A stretch of 64,000 bases of DNA, from contig NZ_FMUS01000006.1 of NCBI RefSeq assembly GCF_900101495.1, forward strand, positions 1 through 64,000. Reading direction: 5' to 3'. Under the pieces are notes generated by a model. It saw only the letters and a program-made list of their open reading frames with translations. It had not been told where the DNA came from and ran no database searches. Positions 1 to 9,016 of this stretch are shown one piece after another. Numbering within the stretch: position 1 is the stretch's first letter; each line of letters begins with the position of its first letter. The translations under genes were made by a program, and so were the position numbers. The stretch comes from Alkaliphilus peptidifermentans DSM 18978. Its GTDB lineage: Bacteria > Bacillota > Clostridia > Peptostreptococcales > Natronincolaceae.

Positions 1-258
1 AGAGAAATAGACCAATGGATGAGAAGACGCATAAGGATGATTTACTGGAAGCAGTGGAAGAAAATCAAAACGAAATTCACAAATCTAAAGAAGCTTGGTA
101 TCGCCGAAGGCAAAGCTTGGGAATTTGCAAACACAAGAAAGAGCTACTGGCGAACAGCCAATAGCCCAATTCTAAATAAATCTCTTACTAACCAAAGGTT
201 ATCAGACTTAGGTTATCTATTCTTCTTTAATTACTATCAACAAGCATGTGTAAACTAA
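1..258 (+). CDS. ltrA: Group II intron-encoded protein, C-terminal part (cut by window edge)
   Basis: The open frame enters from base 1 and ends at a TAA at 256-258. The residues follow the C-terminal part of bacterial group II intron maturases: an arginine-rich RRRIRM segment, WKQWK, then a KLGI..GKAWEFAN.RK.YWR.A.SPIL motif and a tail with L.ELGY-like residues. This region (domain X/thumb side) binds the intron RNA for splicing. The match is by recognition of the family pattern. No start codon belongs here; the gene begins left of the window. It is followed directly by intron domains V and VI, the normal order for an intron ORF located in domain IV. Whether the upstream part is intact cannot be judged. 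Confidence 0.85.
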   Translation, partial: REIDQWMRRRIRMIYWKQWKKIKTKFTNLKKLGIAEGKAWEFANTRKSYWRTANSPILNKSLTNQRLSDLGYLFFFNYYQQACVN

Positions 259-337
259 AGAACCGCCGTATACCGAACGGTACGTACGGTGGTGTGAGAG
301 GTCGGTAGATAAAATAATTATCTACCTCCTACTCGAT
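259..337 (+). ncRNA. Group II intron domains V and VI, 3' end of intron
   Basis: Right after the maturase stop, 261-293 folds into the typical domain V hairpin: ACCGCCGTA pairs with TACGGTGGT around an inner ACC/GGT stem with a GAAC loop. Then 304-329 forms a second hairpin (GGTAGATAA with TTATCTACC), the domain VI stem, followed by CCTACTCGAT. The last AT at 336-337 fits the AY rule for the intron 3' end. Base 338 onward would be the 3' exon. Confidence 0.8.
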
Positions 338-384
338 CGACAAGCAGTCGCAAATCCATAGCCACAGGTTCATAGTGTAATATA

Positions 385-422
385 TAAAAAATCGCTTGAG
401 TTTATTTTAATCCCCTATTAAT
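385..422 (+). repeat. Dispersed repeat, copy 1 (partner at 13394-13430)
   Basis: A stretch reading AAAAAATCGCTTGAGTTTAT then TTTAATCCCCTATTAAT recurs about 13 kb away with two mismatches. Here it abuts the decayed reverse transcriptase, so it may be leftover group II intron sequence. Confidence 0.55.
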
Positions 423-715
423 AAGAAAAGATACAGCTAAAAAGGGTTGGTGGGTAGTAGATGCTGATATTAAAGGATGCTTTGATAACATTAATCATGA
501 AAAGTTAATGTTATTGGCAAAACAGAGAATATCAGACAGAAGAATCCTTAAAATAATTTGGAAATGGTTAAGGGCTGGAGTGATATCACCACTGTTGTCA
601 AATATCTACCTTCATTACCTAGATATTAAATGGGAAAGACACTACAACCACCTTGGAAAACTCATAAGATATTGGACAATTTTGTGGTAATTAGTATAAC
701 AAAGAGGGAAGTCCT
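421..715 (+). pseudogene. ltrA: Decayed group II intron reverse transcriptase fragment
   Basis: Translation from about 424 gives the reverse transcriptase pattern WWVVDADIKGCFDNINHEKL, then RISDRR.LK.I.KWL.AG joined directly to VISPLLSNIYLHYLD and KLIRY. The segment that normally lies between AG and VISPLL (carrying the SPQGG motif) is missing, an internal deletion of roughly 17 codons. After KLIRY a one-base loss destroys the catalytic Y-A-D-D box; the shifted frame would read Y-A-D-N-F-V-V. It therefore has no N-terminus, a deletion and a frameshift, and cannot encode an active enzyme. It lies just downstream of another intron's 3' end, which suggests nested or successive intron insertions at this site. 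Confidence 0.85.
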
Positions 716-860
716 TCTCTAAGTATTAACACAAAATTAACTTTAAGGTAATTTATGTATAATCATGTAGTTATATACTTAGACTGAAGGTAAATTTAAT
801 CAAATTAATAGTAATACTGGTTAACAAGCATTTGAAGTAAAACATACTGGGGGAAATTTT

Positions 861-2996
861 ATGAAGCATAGAGCATTGAATAACAAAAAGTCTTCAAAAA
901 GAAGTAATAAGAGCTCCGTCATAAACAATTTAAAGATAAAAAATAAGCTATTAGTTCTAGTGGTTATAGCAGGGTTAGTACCAATTATATTATTAAGCGG
1001 CTTAAGTATTAGAATCGCCAGTAATGAAATACAGATGGAAGTCCTTATGAGGAATCAGTTATTTACAAACCTGACCGTAGATAGGTTAAATGAGTATTTC
1101 TATAACCGAGAGGGAGATGGCGATATATTGGCAGGATCAAAAATGGTTAGACAAGGGATCGAAAGAATGAATACCTTTAACACTAGTCAGGAGGAAGAAA
1201 CAGAAATAATGGCTGAGTTTCATAATTATTTAAGCAATGCTATTGAAAAGTATCAGTATACAGATATATTTCTAACTAATATGTATGGCGAAGTAATATT
1301 CAGCAATAGATACGAAAAGAATCATATTGCTCCCTTGGTATTTTCGGGAAACTTTGTTGGAAAGGCTATGGCGGGTCAACAAAATTGGTCTCAGCTATTC
1401 TGGAATAGTTTTATAAAAGATAATTTGATGGTGTTATCTACTCCAGTTTACTCAAACAACATGAAGTCTACTATTGGAACCTTAAATATAGTATTAAATC
1501 AAAGTAGGTTAAATGAAATATTGCATAATGGAATCGAAAAGGTAGGTAGAACAGGTGATGTTTACTTAATTGACTCAGAGGGACTGTTATTAACAAACAC
1601 ATTGAGGGGTCAGTACATAGAGGATGCGGCTTTAAAGGAAGTATTAAACACGAGGGCAGTGGAATTTTTATCAGAACCCATTGACCAGGGCGACCAAGAT
1701 TTCAATATGTCTGATGTATACATGGGGTATATGGGCAAGACAGTAATCGGAAATCTATCAGTAGCAAAGATAGGAGAGAATTTTGTTGGACTAATTATTG
1801 AAGTTGAAGAGGCTGAAGCCTATAAAGGAGTTGATGGGCTCAGGAGTGCACTGCTATTAATTGCACTAGTCATTTTAGTTATATGTGCTGCTATAGCATT
1901 AAAGCTAGCCTTGTCCATTAGTAAGCCTATTGGTGAGGTTATAGAAGTTACAAAGGAAATTGCAAATTATAATTTGCGCAACCAAATAGATATTGAAGAA
2001 GTGAAGAGAAAAGATGAAATTGGAGACTTAGAAAGAGCCATTATTAAAATAAACAATAATTTAAAGGCGATAATTATTGAGGTGGAAAAGTCTGCTGGTC
2101 TTGTAGCATCATCTGCGGAAGAGCTAAAGGTAAATTCTCAACAGGCCTCCTTAGCCGCAGAAGAGGTGGCAGTAAATATAACAAGTATAGCTGAGGGATC
2201 ATGGAATCAAACCCAAAGTGCTAAACAAAGCTCAAGTAAAACAAAGGAGTTGAGCTTTATAATATTTGCGGATATTAAAAAGCTGGAAGCAATGACCCAT
2301 GCAACTAATAAAGTAAGTGAATTGGTTGAATCAGGCTTACAAATAGTTGAGGATTTATCTAAAACAACTCTTCTATCTAGTAAATTACATGAGGAAGCTC
2401 ATGCTAAGATACAAAAAACTAGCGAAAGCTCCCTAAAGATTGAAGAAGCAAGTAAACTAATACTTGAAATAGCTAATAAAACTAATCTTCTTGCCTTAAA
2501 TGCCGCTATTGAAGCAGCAAGAGCCGGAGAGCATGGCAAAGGATTTACTGTAGTGGCAGAGGAGATAAGGAAGCTAGCGGTGGAATCTAAGGAATCGACA
2601 GGAATCATAGAGAATATTATTAATAATTTGCGTATAGATAATGAAGAGGTAATAAAAGCTATTGAAAGCTTGGTTAATATTGCAAAAAATCAAGCTGCGG
2701 GAGTTCATGTAACTAGAGAAAAATATTTGGTGATTGCTAAAGCTATGGATGAAACTCTATTAAAGGTGACTCATTTGAATGAATCTAGTCTAAGTAAGGA
2801 CAAAATGAGGATAGAGGTTGAGGAGAAAATACAAGAGCTTGCAAATCTATCAGAGCTTAATTCAACCACTACAGAAGAGGTTTCTGCATCCATGGAGGAG
2901 CAAAGCGCTTCTATGGAGGAGATACAAAATGCCAGTGAAAGACTTACAACACTTTCCAAAGGGCTACTGGTAATAGTTAGTGAGTTCAAAATATAA
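861..2996 (+). CDS. Methyl-accepting chemotaxis protein (membrane chemoreceptor)
   Basis: 711 residues with normal chemoreceptor layout. A basic N-terminus leads into a first membrane helix at about residues 31-53, an extracytoplasmic sensor domain (about 55-330, Cache-like, containing a [10 protein letters not shown] segment), a second helix at about 331-353, a HAMP linker, then the coiled-coil signalling domain. The hairpin tip, near residue 540, carries the conserved [19 protein letters not shown] stretch that contacts CheA and CheW. The ligand cannot be told from sequence. The ATG follows a GGGGGAAA ribosome site. It stands alone, with no che genes nearby; a bidirectional terminator lies downstream. 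Confidence 0.95.
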   Translation: MKHRALNNKKSSKRSNKSSVINNLKIKNKLLVLVVIAGLVPIILLSGLSIRIASNEIQMEVLMRNQLFTNLTVDRLNEYFYNREGDGDILAGSKMVRQGIERMNTFNTSQEEETEIMAEFHNYLSNAIEKYQYTDIFLTNMYGEVIFSNRYEKNHIAPLVFSGNFVGKAMAGQQNWSQLFWNSFIKDNLMVLSTPVYSNNMKSTIGTLNIVLNQSRLNEILHNGIEKVGRTGDVYLIDSEGLLLTNTLRGQYIEDAALKEVLNTRAVEFLSEPIDQGDQDFNMSDVYMGYMGKTVIGNLSVAKIGENFVGLIIEVEEAEAYKGVDGLRSALLLIALVILVICAAIALKLALSISKPIGEVIEVTKEIANYNLRNQIDIEEVKRKDEIGDLERAIIKINNNLKAIIIEVEKSAGLVASSAEELKVNSQQASLAAEEVAVNITSIAEGSWNQTQSAKQSSSKTKELSFIIFADIKKLEAMTHATNKVSELVESGLQIVEDLSKTTLLSSKLHEEAHAKIQKTSESSLKIEEASKLILEIANKTNLLALNAAIEAARAGEHGKGFTVVAEEIRKLAVESKESTGIIENIINNLRIDNEEVIKAIESLVNIAKNQAAGVHVTREKYLVIAKAMDETLLKVTHLNESSLSKDKMRIEVEEKIQELANLSELNSTTTEEVSASMEEQSASMEEIQNASERLTTLSKGLLVIVSEFKI

Positions 2997-3140
2997 AAGT
3001 CATAAATATTATAAATGATATAAAATATTAGCTAAATTTGGTTGTTCAGCTTCAGTACTAAACTAATAAAATTTCATTTCTTAAATATGACTTAACACTG
3101 CAATTTGATTTTATATACCTAAACTGATGTAAATCAGCAA

Positions 3141-3189
3141 ATAAAATTAGACCCACTGTAATTTCGAATCACAGTGGGTCTAATTTTAT
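3141..3189. terminator. Bidirectional Rho-independent terminator
   Basis: Perfect inverted repeat ATAAAATTAGACCCACTGT / ACAGTGGGTCTAATTTTAT with an A tract on one side and a T tract on the other. It lies between the convergent chemoreceptor and TetR genes and overlaps the TetR stop codon. Confidence 0.9.
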
Positions 3190-3809
3190 GGTTTGCACTG
3201 ATTATTATAAGACCAATTGGATAAACCCATGCCTTTTAGAAAAATGCAGAGTTCCTTTCGGCTATGTAATCGAAGATCATATTGACCATCAAAAAGACAC
3301 CAGTCGTATATAATTCCCCTTTCAATGCGAATGATCATATGGGTGATTTCGTCTGCACTTAAGTCACATTTAAGAATTCCATTTTCCAATGCTTGAACAA
3401 TGACTTTGTGTATTGCTACATAAGTAAATCTCTTCTTGCTTAAAGTATATTCTGATTTAGTCACAAGGTTTTGTTTATACACTTGTGAAATATAATTTGA
3501 TCCCAAGTCTTCTACTATTTCAGCAGCCAAATCAATGATGTCTAAAAGTTTACATATTGGTGTGGGGTATTGCCGGATAGAGATGACATCTTCTATAAGG
3601 ATTTCAATTTGTTTATATGCCGTTGTAAATATACTATCTTTTGAATCAAAATGATGATAAAACGCACCCACAGAAATACCAGCAGCTCTGCATATATCTG
3701 TTACTTTAATCTGTTCATAACCCTTTTCTCTGAAAAGTTGCACTGCGGCTTCAGAGATTTTAAATTTTGTGTTGATGGCTTGTCTTTGCCTATTGGTTAA
3801 TGATTTCAT
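3186..3809 (-). CDS. TetR/AcrR family transcriptional regulator
   Basis: 207 residues. Residues about 12-58 form the TetR DNA-binding domain, with the motif GISVGAFYHHFDSKDSIF in the recognition helix region. The rest is a helical ligand-binding domain with no recognisable ligand signature. It is transcribed away from the membrane protein and flavoprotein genes at 3955-7457. The shared 145-bp gap holds separate promoters for each direction and a 51-bp near-palindrome over the rightward promoter. The natural reading is that this repressor controls the oxidoreductase operon; that is inference from arrangement. The ribosome site is a modest AGGA. Confidence 0.93.
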   Translation of the reverse strand: MKSLTNRQRQAINTKFKISEAAVQLFREKGYEQIKVTDICRAAGISVGAFYHHFDSKDSIFTTAYKQIEILIEDVISIRQYPTPICKLLDIIDLAAEIVEDLGSNYISQVYKQNLVTKSEYTLSKKRFTYVAIHKVIVQALENGILKCDLSADEITHMIIRIERGIIYDWCLFDGQYDLRLHSRKELCIFLKGMGLSNWSYNNQCKP

Positions 3810-3833
3810 AATATTATCCTAGTTTTTATTATC

Positions 3834-3861
3834 ATTATAACATAACTAAAGATAAAAACAA
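3834..3861 (-). promoter_or_regulatory. Promoter for the TetR gene
   Basis: On the minus strand TTGTTT (3861-3856) and TATAAT (3839-3834) are 16 bp apart, 25 bp upstream of the TetR start. Confidence 0.6.
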
Positions 3862-3863
3862 GA

Positions 3864-3892
3864 TTGTAACTTTTTAGACAATGTGGTAATAT
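3864..3892 (+). promoter_or_regulatory. Promoter for the membrane protein/flavoprotein operon
   Basis: TTGTAA at 3864-3869, a 17-bp spacer, then TAATAT at 3887-3892. The -10 box is the first six bases of the left arm of the palindrome at 3887-3937, so a bound repressor would block polymerase. Confidence 0.65.
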
Positions 3893-3937
3893 TTTAACAG
3901 AATGATATTCGACGAACATTATTCTGTTAAAATATTA
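3887..3937. promoter_or_regulatory. 51-bp near-perfect palindrome, candidate TetR operator
   Basis: The outer arms TAATATTTTAACAGAAT (3887-3903) and ATTCTGTTAAAATATTA (3921-3937) are perfect 17-bp inverted repeats. The 17-bp centre is itself nearly symmetric around 3912 (TTCG-A-CGAA), leaving two mismatched pairs in the whole 51 bp. It overlaps the rightward -10 box and the transcript start. It lies within the divergent gap next to a TetR gene. It could also fold as an RNA hairpin in the leader. Confidence 0.7.
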
Positions 3938-3954
3938 AAGGGGGGTATAGTGTA

Positions 3955-4761
3955 ATGAATAGTATTTTTTTACTAACCATGTTGGGATACGCTATATTTT
4001 TATTTGTAAGCGTAGAGGCTTTTAGAAAATGGCATCGTTTTTCACTTGTTTTTTTTGTGATGCTTCTGGTGACTTTTCCAATATGGGCTAATGGTATTGA
4101 GGGATGGTTTCGGTGGGCGAAGTATTTAAGTGTCTTTATTCCGGTGGTAGTACTTGGATTATCTAGAGTTGCTGTTAAGGATAATAAACAAGGGAAGTTT
4201 TGGTCCATTTTCAAAAGTAACGGTTGTTTAAAATTTTTTTACTGTATTATTTTCTTGAATATTTTAGAAGCCACTCTTAAAGATATTGCACTTGGCAATT
4301 ACTTTAATGCTGGTGCAGGTGCTATTTTATGCGCTACGCTCCCTTTTGCACCAAGATACTGGCATGTCTCTAATAAGGAAAAAGGATTGCTTTTTGCCTA
4401 CACCACATGGTTTTGGGCATTCTTATACACCACTTGGAATGCTTGTTTTGTGTATGCAGAAAGCCCACTATATTTTGCAGGTTCATTAACTATTTTAAGT
4501 GTGGCTTTTTTTTATCCTATATTAAAGGGACGTTCAGAACTTTATATTCATGCCCGGGTGTACACCTTGGCCATTCATCTGCTTTTACGTGCCAGTTATG
4601 ATTTTTTTCCAAGATTAATGGATGCCACCAGCTGGAATCATCCAGATGTTCTGAAATGGTGGGGATTTTTCAATGCACTCATTGGAATACCCTATTTGGT
4701 GTGGCATTTTATCCAAATAAAAAACGGCACCTCGGATGTTAAATTTGGACTAACGCGATAG
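3955..4761 (+). CDS. Polytopic membrane protein of unknown function (possibly DUF5692-like)
   Basis: 268 residues with about seven or eight hydrophobic helices, the first two at roughly residues 3-20 and 28-46. The charged stretches include a WHVSNKEKG loop and RASYDFFPRLMDATSWNH. Many Trp, Phe and His residues lie in or near the helices, as in some redox or metabolite membrane proteins. I cannot assign a family with certainty; a DUF5692-type protein is my best guess from memory. It begins 8 bases after a GGGGGTATAG ribosome site and sits 11 bases upstream of the flavin/iron-sulfur protein, so the two are co-transcribed and probably act together, perhaps as the membrane side of an electron or substrate transfer step. 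Confidence 0.7.
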   Translation: MNSIFLLTMLGYAIFLFVSVEAFRKWHRFSLVFFVMLLVTFPIWANGIEGWFRWAKYLSVFIPVVVLGLSRVAVKDNKQGKFWSIFKSNGCLKFFYCIIFLNILEATLKDIALGNYFNAGAGAILCATLPFAPRYWHVSNKEKGLLFAYTTWFWAFLYTTWNACFVYAESPLYFAGSLTILSVAFFYPILKGRSELYIHARVYTLAIHLLLRASYDFFPRLMDATSWNHPDVLKWWGFFNALIGIPYLVWHFIQIKNGTSDVKFGLTR

Positions 4762-4772
4762 GAGGCGAAGAT

Positions 4773-7457
4773 ATGGTTAAAGAACGGGTTTTGGAATTGG
4801 CGAATAAAATAAGCAACACCAAGAAAGGAAAAAAAGGTGGAATAACACCAGATCGACCAGAGTATAGAATATTGGAACCAGTTGTGACTGACGAAATGGC
4901 AGAAATAGGACTTCACCTTAAGATGAGAAAGCCACAAACTGCAGCTCAAATCGCAGATTATGCACAAAAGCCTTTAGATTACACCGATAGGATACTTAGA
5001 CAATTGGCTTGGGATGGAGTGTGCATTATCAATGTGATTGACGGCGTCGATCATTTTTGGCTTGAACCATGGGTGCCAGGAATCATGGAAATGATGGTGA
5101 ACAATCGAGAAAATGTTGAGAAGTACCCTCAAATTGCCCAGGCATTTGAAGCTTATGGTAGAGCTAGAGCACCACTAGCTGTGGGGATTTTCCCAGTGGG
5201 ACTAGGCCCAATGCGTGTGATTCCAATTGAAGCATCCATAAGTGGTGAAACGCGAAAAGCCAGTTACGAGGAAATCTCCATGTACCTTAATGAAAATACT
5301 CTTTTTTCAGTGTCGGATTGTTCATGTAGAACGTCCAGAGAGGCAATGGGAGAAGGCTGTGGACACTTAAAAGAAGAAATGTGTATTCAAATGGGGGACG
5401 CTGCTAAATATTACATTAGAACTGGCAGAGCCCGGGAAATTACAAGAGAAGAAGCTTTCGGTATCATTAAGAAGGCTGAGGATAACGGATTAATGCACTG
5501 CATTCCAAATTTAGATGGCCCTGGTAAAACCCATGCTATTTGTAACTGCTGTGGCTGCTCGTGTTTAGCACTTAGAAATGCAGGCATGTTTTATAACAAC
5601 GACATGGTTCGTTCTAACTATGTTTCGAAGGTCGAAAAAGACAAATGTGTGGCTTGTGGCGAATGTGTAGAAATTTGTCCAGTAAATGCTTTAAAGTTAG
5701 GTCAGAAGTTGTGTAGCAAAACACCTCGCCAAAAGGAGGAACGCCAAATTCCATTTGATACAGAGTGGGGTCCTGAAAAATGGAATGCGGATTATAGAAC
5801 CAATAAGCAAGTAGTGGAGGAAACGGGAACGAGTCCATGTAAGTCAGAGTGCCCTGCACACATTGGCATACAGGGGTATATTAAATTGGCCTCACAAGGG
5901 CGATACAAAGAGGCCCTAGAGTTGATTAAGGAAGAAAATCCCTTTCCAGCAGTTTGTGGGCGTATTTGTCCAAGGCTTTGTGAAACGGCTTGTACACGAA
6001 GGGATTTAGATGAGCCTTTGGCTATTGACGACATCAAAAAATTCATTGCAGATCAAGATCTTAATGAAGCACATCGCTATATACCAAGAAAGAAAAACCA
6101 ATATGATAAAAAAATAGCCGTTGTTGGTGGTGGTCCGGGCGGACTGACTTGTGCATATTTTTTAGCCATTGAAGGCTATAAAGTAACGGTTTTTGAAAAA
6201 GAAAAGAATTTAGGTGGGATGTTGACGTTTGGAATTCCTTCTTATAGATTAGAAAAAAATGTAATTAATGCAGAAATAGAAGTATTGAAAATATTAGGCG
6301 TACAATTTAAAACGGGCGTTGAAGTGGGCAAGGACATCACAATAAACAAACTTAGGAAGCAGGGCTATGCTGCATTTTACCTTGCTATTGGTGCTCAAGG
6401 TGGGAGGAAAATCGGTATTGATGGTGAAGACGCTAAAGGGGTTTATGCAGGCGTAGAGTTCCTAAAAAAAGTAAGTTTAGGTGAAGACTCGATGCTAGAA
6501 GGTGAAACCGTGGTGATTGGAGGAGGTAATGTCGCCATTGATGTGGCACGTACGGCAATTCGTCTCAGTAAAAATGATGTTTCGTTATTCTGTCTTGAAG
6601 GTCGAAAAAATATGCCTGCACTTCAGGAGGAAGTGGAGGAAGCGTTAGAAGAGGGAATTGCCATCCAAAATAGTTGGGGACCCAAACGCATTCTTGTTAC
6701 AGATGGTTGTGTGGCAGGCGTTGAATTTATTAAATGTATTTCTGTTTTGGATAAGGATGGACATTTTTCACCACAATACGATCCATCACAAACAATGATT
6801 GTTCCAGCCCAAAATGTTCTTTTGTCAGTAGGTCAAAGCATTTTATGGGGAAATCTATTAAATGAAACCGCTGTTGCCCTCAACAGAAACCAAACAGCAA
6901 AAGCTGACGCCATCACTTTCCAAACTAATGAACCAGATATTTTTGTTGGCGGAGATGCTTACACTGGTCCACGTTTTGCTATTGATGCGATTGCGCAAGG
7001 TAAAGAGGGTGCCATATCCATTCATAGGTTTGTTAATAAAGGCCAAAGTTTGGTTATTGGTAGAGTGAAGAGAGAATATAAGTCTTTTGACAAAAATGAT
7101 TTAGTTCTAGAAAGCTATGATAATATTCCACGTCAAAAGATAGCACATATTTCTGGTCAAAGGTCTAAAGAAACATTTCAGGACTTACGCACCACTTTCA
7201 CTGAAGAGCAAATGAAAAAAGAAACTGAGCGTTGTCTGAGTTGTGGAATTACTGTAACAGATGAATATCTTTGTGTGGGATGTGGAGCATGTGTAAAGAG
7301 ATGTAAATTTGAAGCTATTAAACTTGACCGAAAATACGATGCTGTTAATGTTGAATTAAGTGAACTAAAACCTAAAATCATTAAGGCAGCAATTAAAAGA
7401 AAAGCCCGCATCAAAGTGAAAAAATTGAAAACAGCTATTAAAAAAACATTTAGTTAA
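4773..7457 (+). CDS. Multidomain FAD/NAD(P)- and iron-sulfur oxidoreductase (GltD-like)
   Basis: 894 residues in several blocks. Residues 1-270 form an N-terminal domain with a winged-helix-like start and Cys clusters DCSCR (about 182) and CNCCGCSC (about 257-264). A 4Fe-4S ferredoxin site CVACGECVEICP is at about 292. From about 356 the GltD-type Fe-S domain follows (CKSECPAHIGIQGY and CGRICPRLCETACTRR). A first dinucleotide fold has VVGGGPGG near 450 and a second has VIGGGNVAIDVAR near 580. A second ferredoxin site CVGCGACVKRC is near 833, with a lysine-rich tail. This architecture moves electrons between NAD(P)H, FAD and iron-sulfur centres; the acceptor is unknown. It is linked to the upstream membrane protein and likely repressed by the divergent TetR protein. 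The ribosome site is AGGAGG. Confidence 0.88.
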   Translation: MVKERVLELANKISNTKKGKKGGITPDRPEYRILEPVVTDEMAEIGLHLKMRKPQTAAQIADYAQKPLDYTDRILRQLAWDGVCIINVIDGVDHFWLEPWVPGIMEMMVNNRENVEKYPQIAQAFEAYGRARAPLAVGIFPVGLGPMRVIPIEASISGETRKASYEEISMYLNENTLFSVSDCSCRTSREAMGEGCGHLKEEMCIQMGDAAKYYIRTGRAREITREEAFGIIKKAEDNGLMHCIPNLDGPGKTHAICNCCGCSCLALRNAGMFYNNDMVRSNYVSKVEKDKCVACGECVEICPVNALKLGQKLCSKTPRQKEERQIPFDTEWGPEKWNADYRTNKQVVEETGTSPCKSECPAHIGIQGYIKLASQGRYKEALELIKEENPFPAVCGRICPRLCETACTRRDLDEPLAIDDIKKFIADQDLNEAHRYIPRKKNQYDKKIAVVGGGPGGLTCAYFLAIEGYKVTVFEKEKNLGGMLTFGIPSYRLEKNVINAEIEVLKILGVQFKTGVEVGKDITINKLRKQGYAAFYLAIGAQGGRKIGIDGEDAKGVYAGVEFLKKVSLGEDSMLEGETVVIGGGNVAIDVARTAIRLSKNDVSLFCLEGRKNMPALQEEVEEALEEGIAIQNSWGPKRILVTDGCVAGVEFIKCISVLDKDGHFSPQYDPSQTMIVPAQNVLLSVGQSILWGNLLNETAVALNRNQTAKADAITFQTNEPDIFVGGDAYTGPRFAIDAIAQGKEGAISIHRFVNKGQSLVIGRVKREYKSFDKNDLVLESYDNIPRQKIAHISGQRSKETFQDLRTTFTEEQMKKETERCLSCGITVTDEYLCVGCGACVKRCKFEAIKLDRKYDAVNVELSELKPKIIKAAIKRKARIKVKKLKTAIKKTFS

Positions 7458-7476
7458 TTGGTCAATGATACTGCAA

Positions 7477-7517
7477 AAGTACAGTTTTGAATATAATTTC
7501 AGAACTGTACTTTTTTT
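7477..7517 (+). terminator. Rho-independent terminator
   Basis: AAGTACAGTTTTGA pairs with TCAGAACTGTACTT, followed by a T run, 20 bases after the oxidoreductase stop. The rest of the gap to 7762 shows no gene. Confidence 0.85.
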
Positions 7518-7761
7518 CAAAAAAGGTAAGCATGAAATTAGCATAGACACAAATAAATTATTCTATTATGATAAAGATGCATTTTATGCGTTGTACAATA
7601 CTGTAAATACACTGTTAGTTAAAGAAAATGGTATAATGGGTTAAAAGAGTTATGGGAGTTAGACAAATAAAAAAGTATTTTGGAATGATTATAAACTGAT
7701 CGATTATACCTGTGAAGTATGGATGCTAGTAAAGAGAAAATGATTATGGAGGTTAATTAAA

Positions 7762-8589
7762 ATGAATTTTGAAATATGTAATCCCAAAGAAGACCAGTAT
7801 GGAAACAGTAAGGATAATATTTTCTTAGCCTTCGATATTAGTGGAAACTACTTAGGAAGTGCCTATACATATCCTTCAATAAATTATTATCAAATATATG
7901 GCACTCCTTATATTATTTTTATAGATGTGATTGTGGAAAGTAATGATGATAAGGATTTATATAAGGAAGTTAGGCAGCAGCTTTTAGAAAAAGTCTATTC
8001 AAGAGCGATGGATCTTCGTAAAGAAAGGCCAGACTTAAAAGCTAGGATATATTCTGGCTTCAATTATGATGAAGAAAAACTTGATTTTTATTTAGGTAAT
8101 GGATTCAATGAAGATTATAGCATTATTATGGAAGCAACTATATTAGAGAGTCACTCTTACAATTTACCTAAAAATGTAAGGGTAACAGATTGCAGGCTTG
8201 ACTTAGAAGAAAGCATTATGGAATATAAGAGAATTTATGATGATATATTCATTACTCCTATAGAAGCAAATATACTTAGAGAACAAGCAAATTACAATCA
8301 TTTTAAGAATTTATATTTTTCAATAAAGGGTAGGATTCAAGGTGGATGTACTATTTTTGAGAAGGATGGGTTTGGTTACATTGAAACTGTATACGTTTTG
8401 CCGGAAGCTCAAGGAAATGGAATATCAAAAATAATAGTTAGCTATATACTTCAGTATTTCTTGTCATTAGGATTAAATAAAACAAGGCTTGAGGTTTGGA
8501 AATCGAATAAACGCGCAGTAGAATTATATAAATCATTTGGTTATAATGAAGCACAAAAAAACTTGATGTTTCCATATATAATTCCTTAG
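7762..8589 (+). CDS. GNAT family N-acetyltransferase
   Basis: 275 residues, apparently two GNAT-like halves. The C-terminal half is clear: GYIETVYVLPEAQGNGI provides the acetyl-CoA pyrophosphate-binding motif A (Q-G-N-G) at about residues 205-225, followed by a helix and LEVWKSNKRAVELYKSFGY, the usual motif B ending. The N-terminal half (1-130) contains a degenerate GNAT-like NGFNEDYS segment and may be a partner domain without a clear cofactor motif. Substrate cannot be predicted. The start is set by GGAGG 9 bases upstream. It stands alone. Confidence 0.88.
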   Translation: MNFEICNPKEDQYGNSKDNIFLAFDISGNYLGSAYTYPSINYYQIYGTPYIIFIDVIVESNDDKDLYKEVRQQLLEKVYSRAMDLRKERPDLKARIYSGFNYDEEKLDFYLGNGFNEDYSIIMEATILESHSYNLPKNVRVTDCRLDLEESIMEYKRIYDDIFITPIEANILREQANYNHFKNLYFSIKGRIQGGCTIFEKDGFGYIETVYVLPEAQGNGISKIIVSYILQYFLSLGLNKTRLEVWKSNKRAVELYKSFGYNEAQKNLMFPYIIP

Positions 8590-8659
8590 AGACTAGCTGG
8601 GATTTGAACTTATTTTATGATAAGAAGTCAAAAATATAGCAGACTTTTTCATGACACTA

Positions 8660-8672
8660 CCCGCCTCCACCA
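8660..8672 (+). other. tRNA/tmRNA 3'-end-like fragment, candidate attachment-site remnant
   Basis: CCCGCCTCCACCA resembles the 3' acceptor end of ssrA (tmRNA) or a tRNA with encoded CCA. It is followed 20 bases later by a terminator, as the real genes are. No acceptor 5' half or T arm is attached, so it is not a functional gene. Such an isolated end can mark a former integration site; support is weak. Confidence 0.3.
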
Positions 8673-8692
8673 ATTAAAATCACCAATTAATG

Positions 8693-8717
8693 AAAGTCGC
8701 ATTTTTGCGATTTTTTG
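8693..8717 (+). terminator. Rho-independent terminator
   Basis: TCGCA-TTTTT-GCGA type hairpin followed by six T. It ends the segment after the acetyltransferase. Confidence 0.65.
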
Positions 8718-8763
8718 CTTTTTAAACTGGCTGTGTGACAATAAAATTCTAAATAATGTTATA

Positions 8764-8792
8764 TTGACAATAATTGCTAAGTTCGATACTAT
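8764..8792 (+). promoter_or_regulatory. Strong promoter for a leader RNA
   Basis: TTGACA at 8764-8769 and TACTAT at 8787-8792 with a 17-bp spacer; a TATAAT three bases farther on is an alternative at 20 bp. It drives the structured segment below, not an obvious open frame. Confidence 0.65.
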
Positions 8793-8797
8793 AATAT

Positions 8798-8949
8798 GGA
8801 TAACAATATGATCTAGAAGGGCGGTATGCTATCCGGCAACACTTGATGTTAATAAATCAAATAACATAAGTGAAGCGTGGAGATGAAGGGTAAAATCTGA
8901 AATTGAAGTTAATAGGTTAATACGACTGTTATTGCAGTAACGGTTTTTT
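8798..8949 (+). ncRNA. Unidentified structured leader RNA ending in a terminator
   Basis: About 150 nt with a promoter at its 5' end and a terminator hairpin (ACTGTTA/TAACGGT, 8925-8944, then T run) at its 3' end, and no open frame. A strong internal stem joins CACTT-ATGTTA with TAACAT-AAGTG around 8840-8875, flanked by purine-rich unpaired stretches (GTGGAGATGAAGGG). This is the layout of a riboswitch or attenuator, or a small RNA. I tested the well-known classes I remember (T-box, SAM, TPP, purine, glycine, lysine, cyclic-di-GMP, ZTP) against it by eye and none fits. Confidence 0.5.
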
Positions 8950-9016
8950 ATGTTACCTATATTTTCGATTTGGATTTTAAACTTCTATCTCACGGCATTC
9001 CTTACTTTAAATTTTG

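Noticed and set aside
2399-2989. Minus-strand frames inside the chemoreceptor
   Set aside because: Antisense shadows of the signalling domain without start signals.
8598-8612. Minus-strand tRNA T-arm look-alike (GTTCAAATCCC-type)
   Set aside because: No acceptor, D or anticodon arm can be formed around it; the match is a chance short string.
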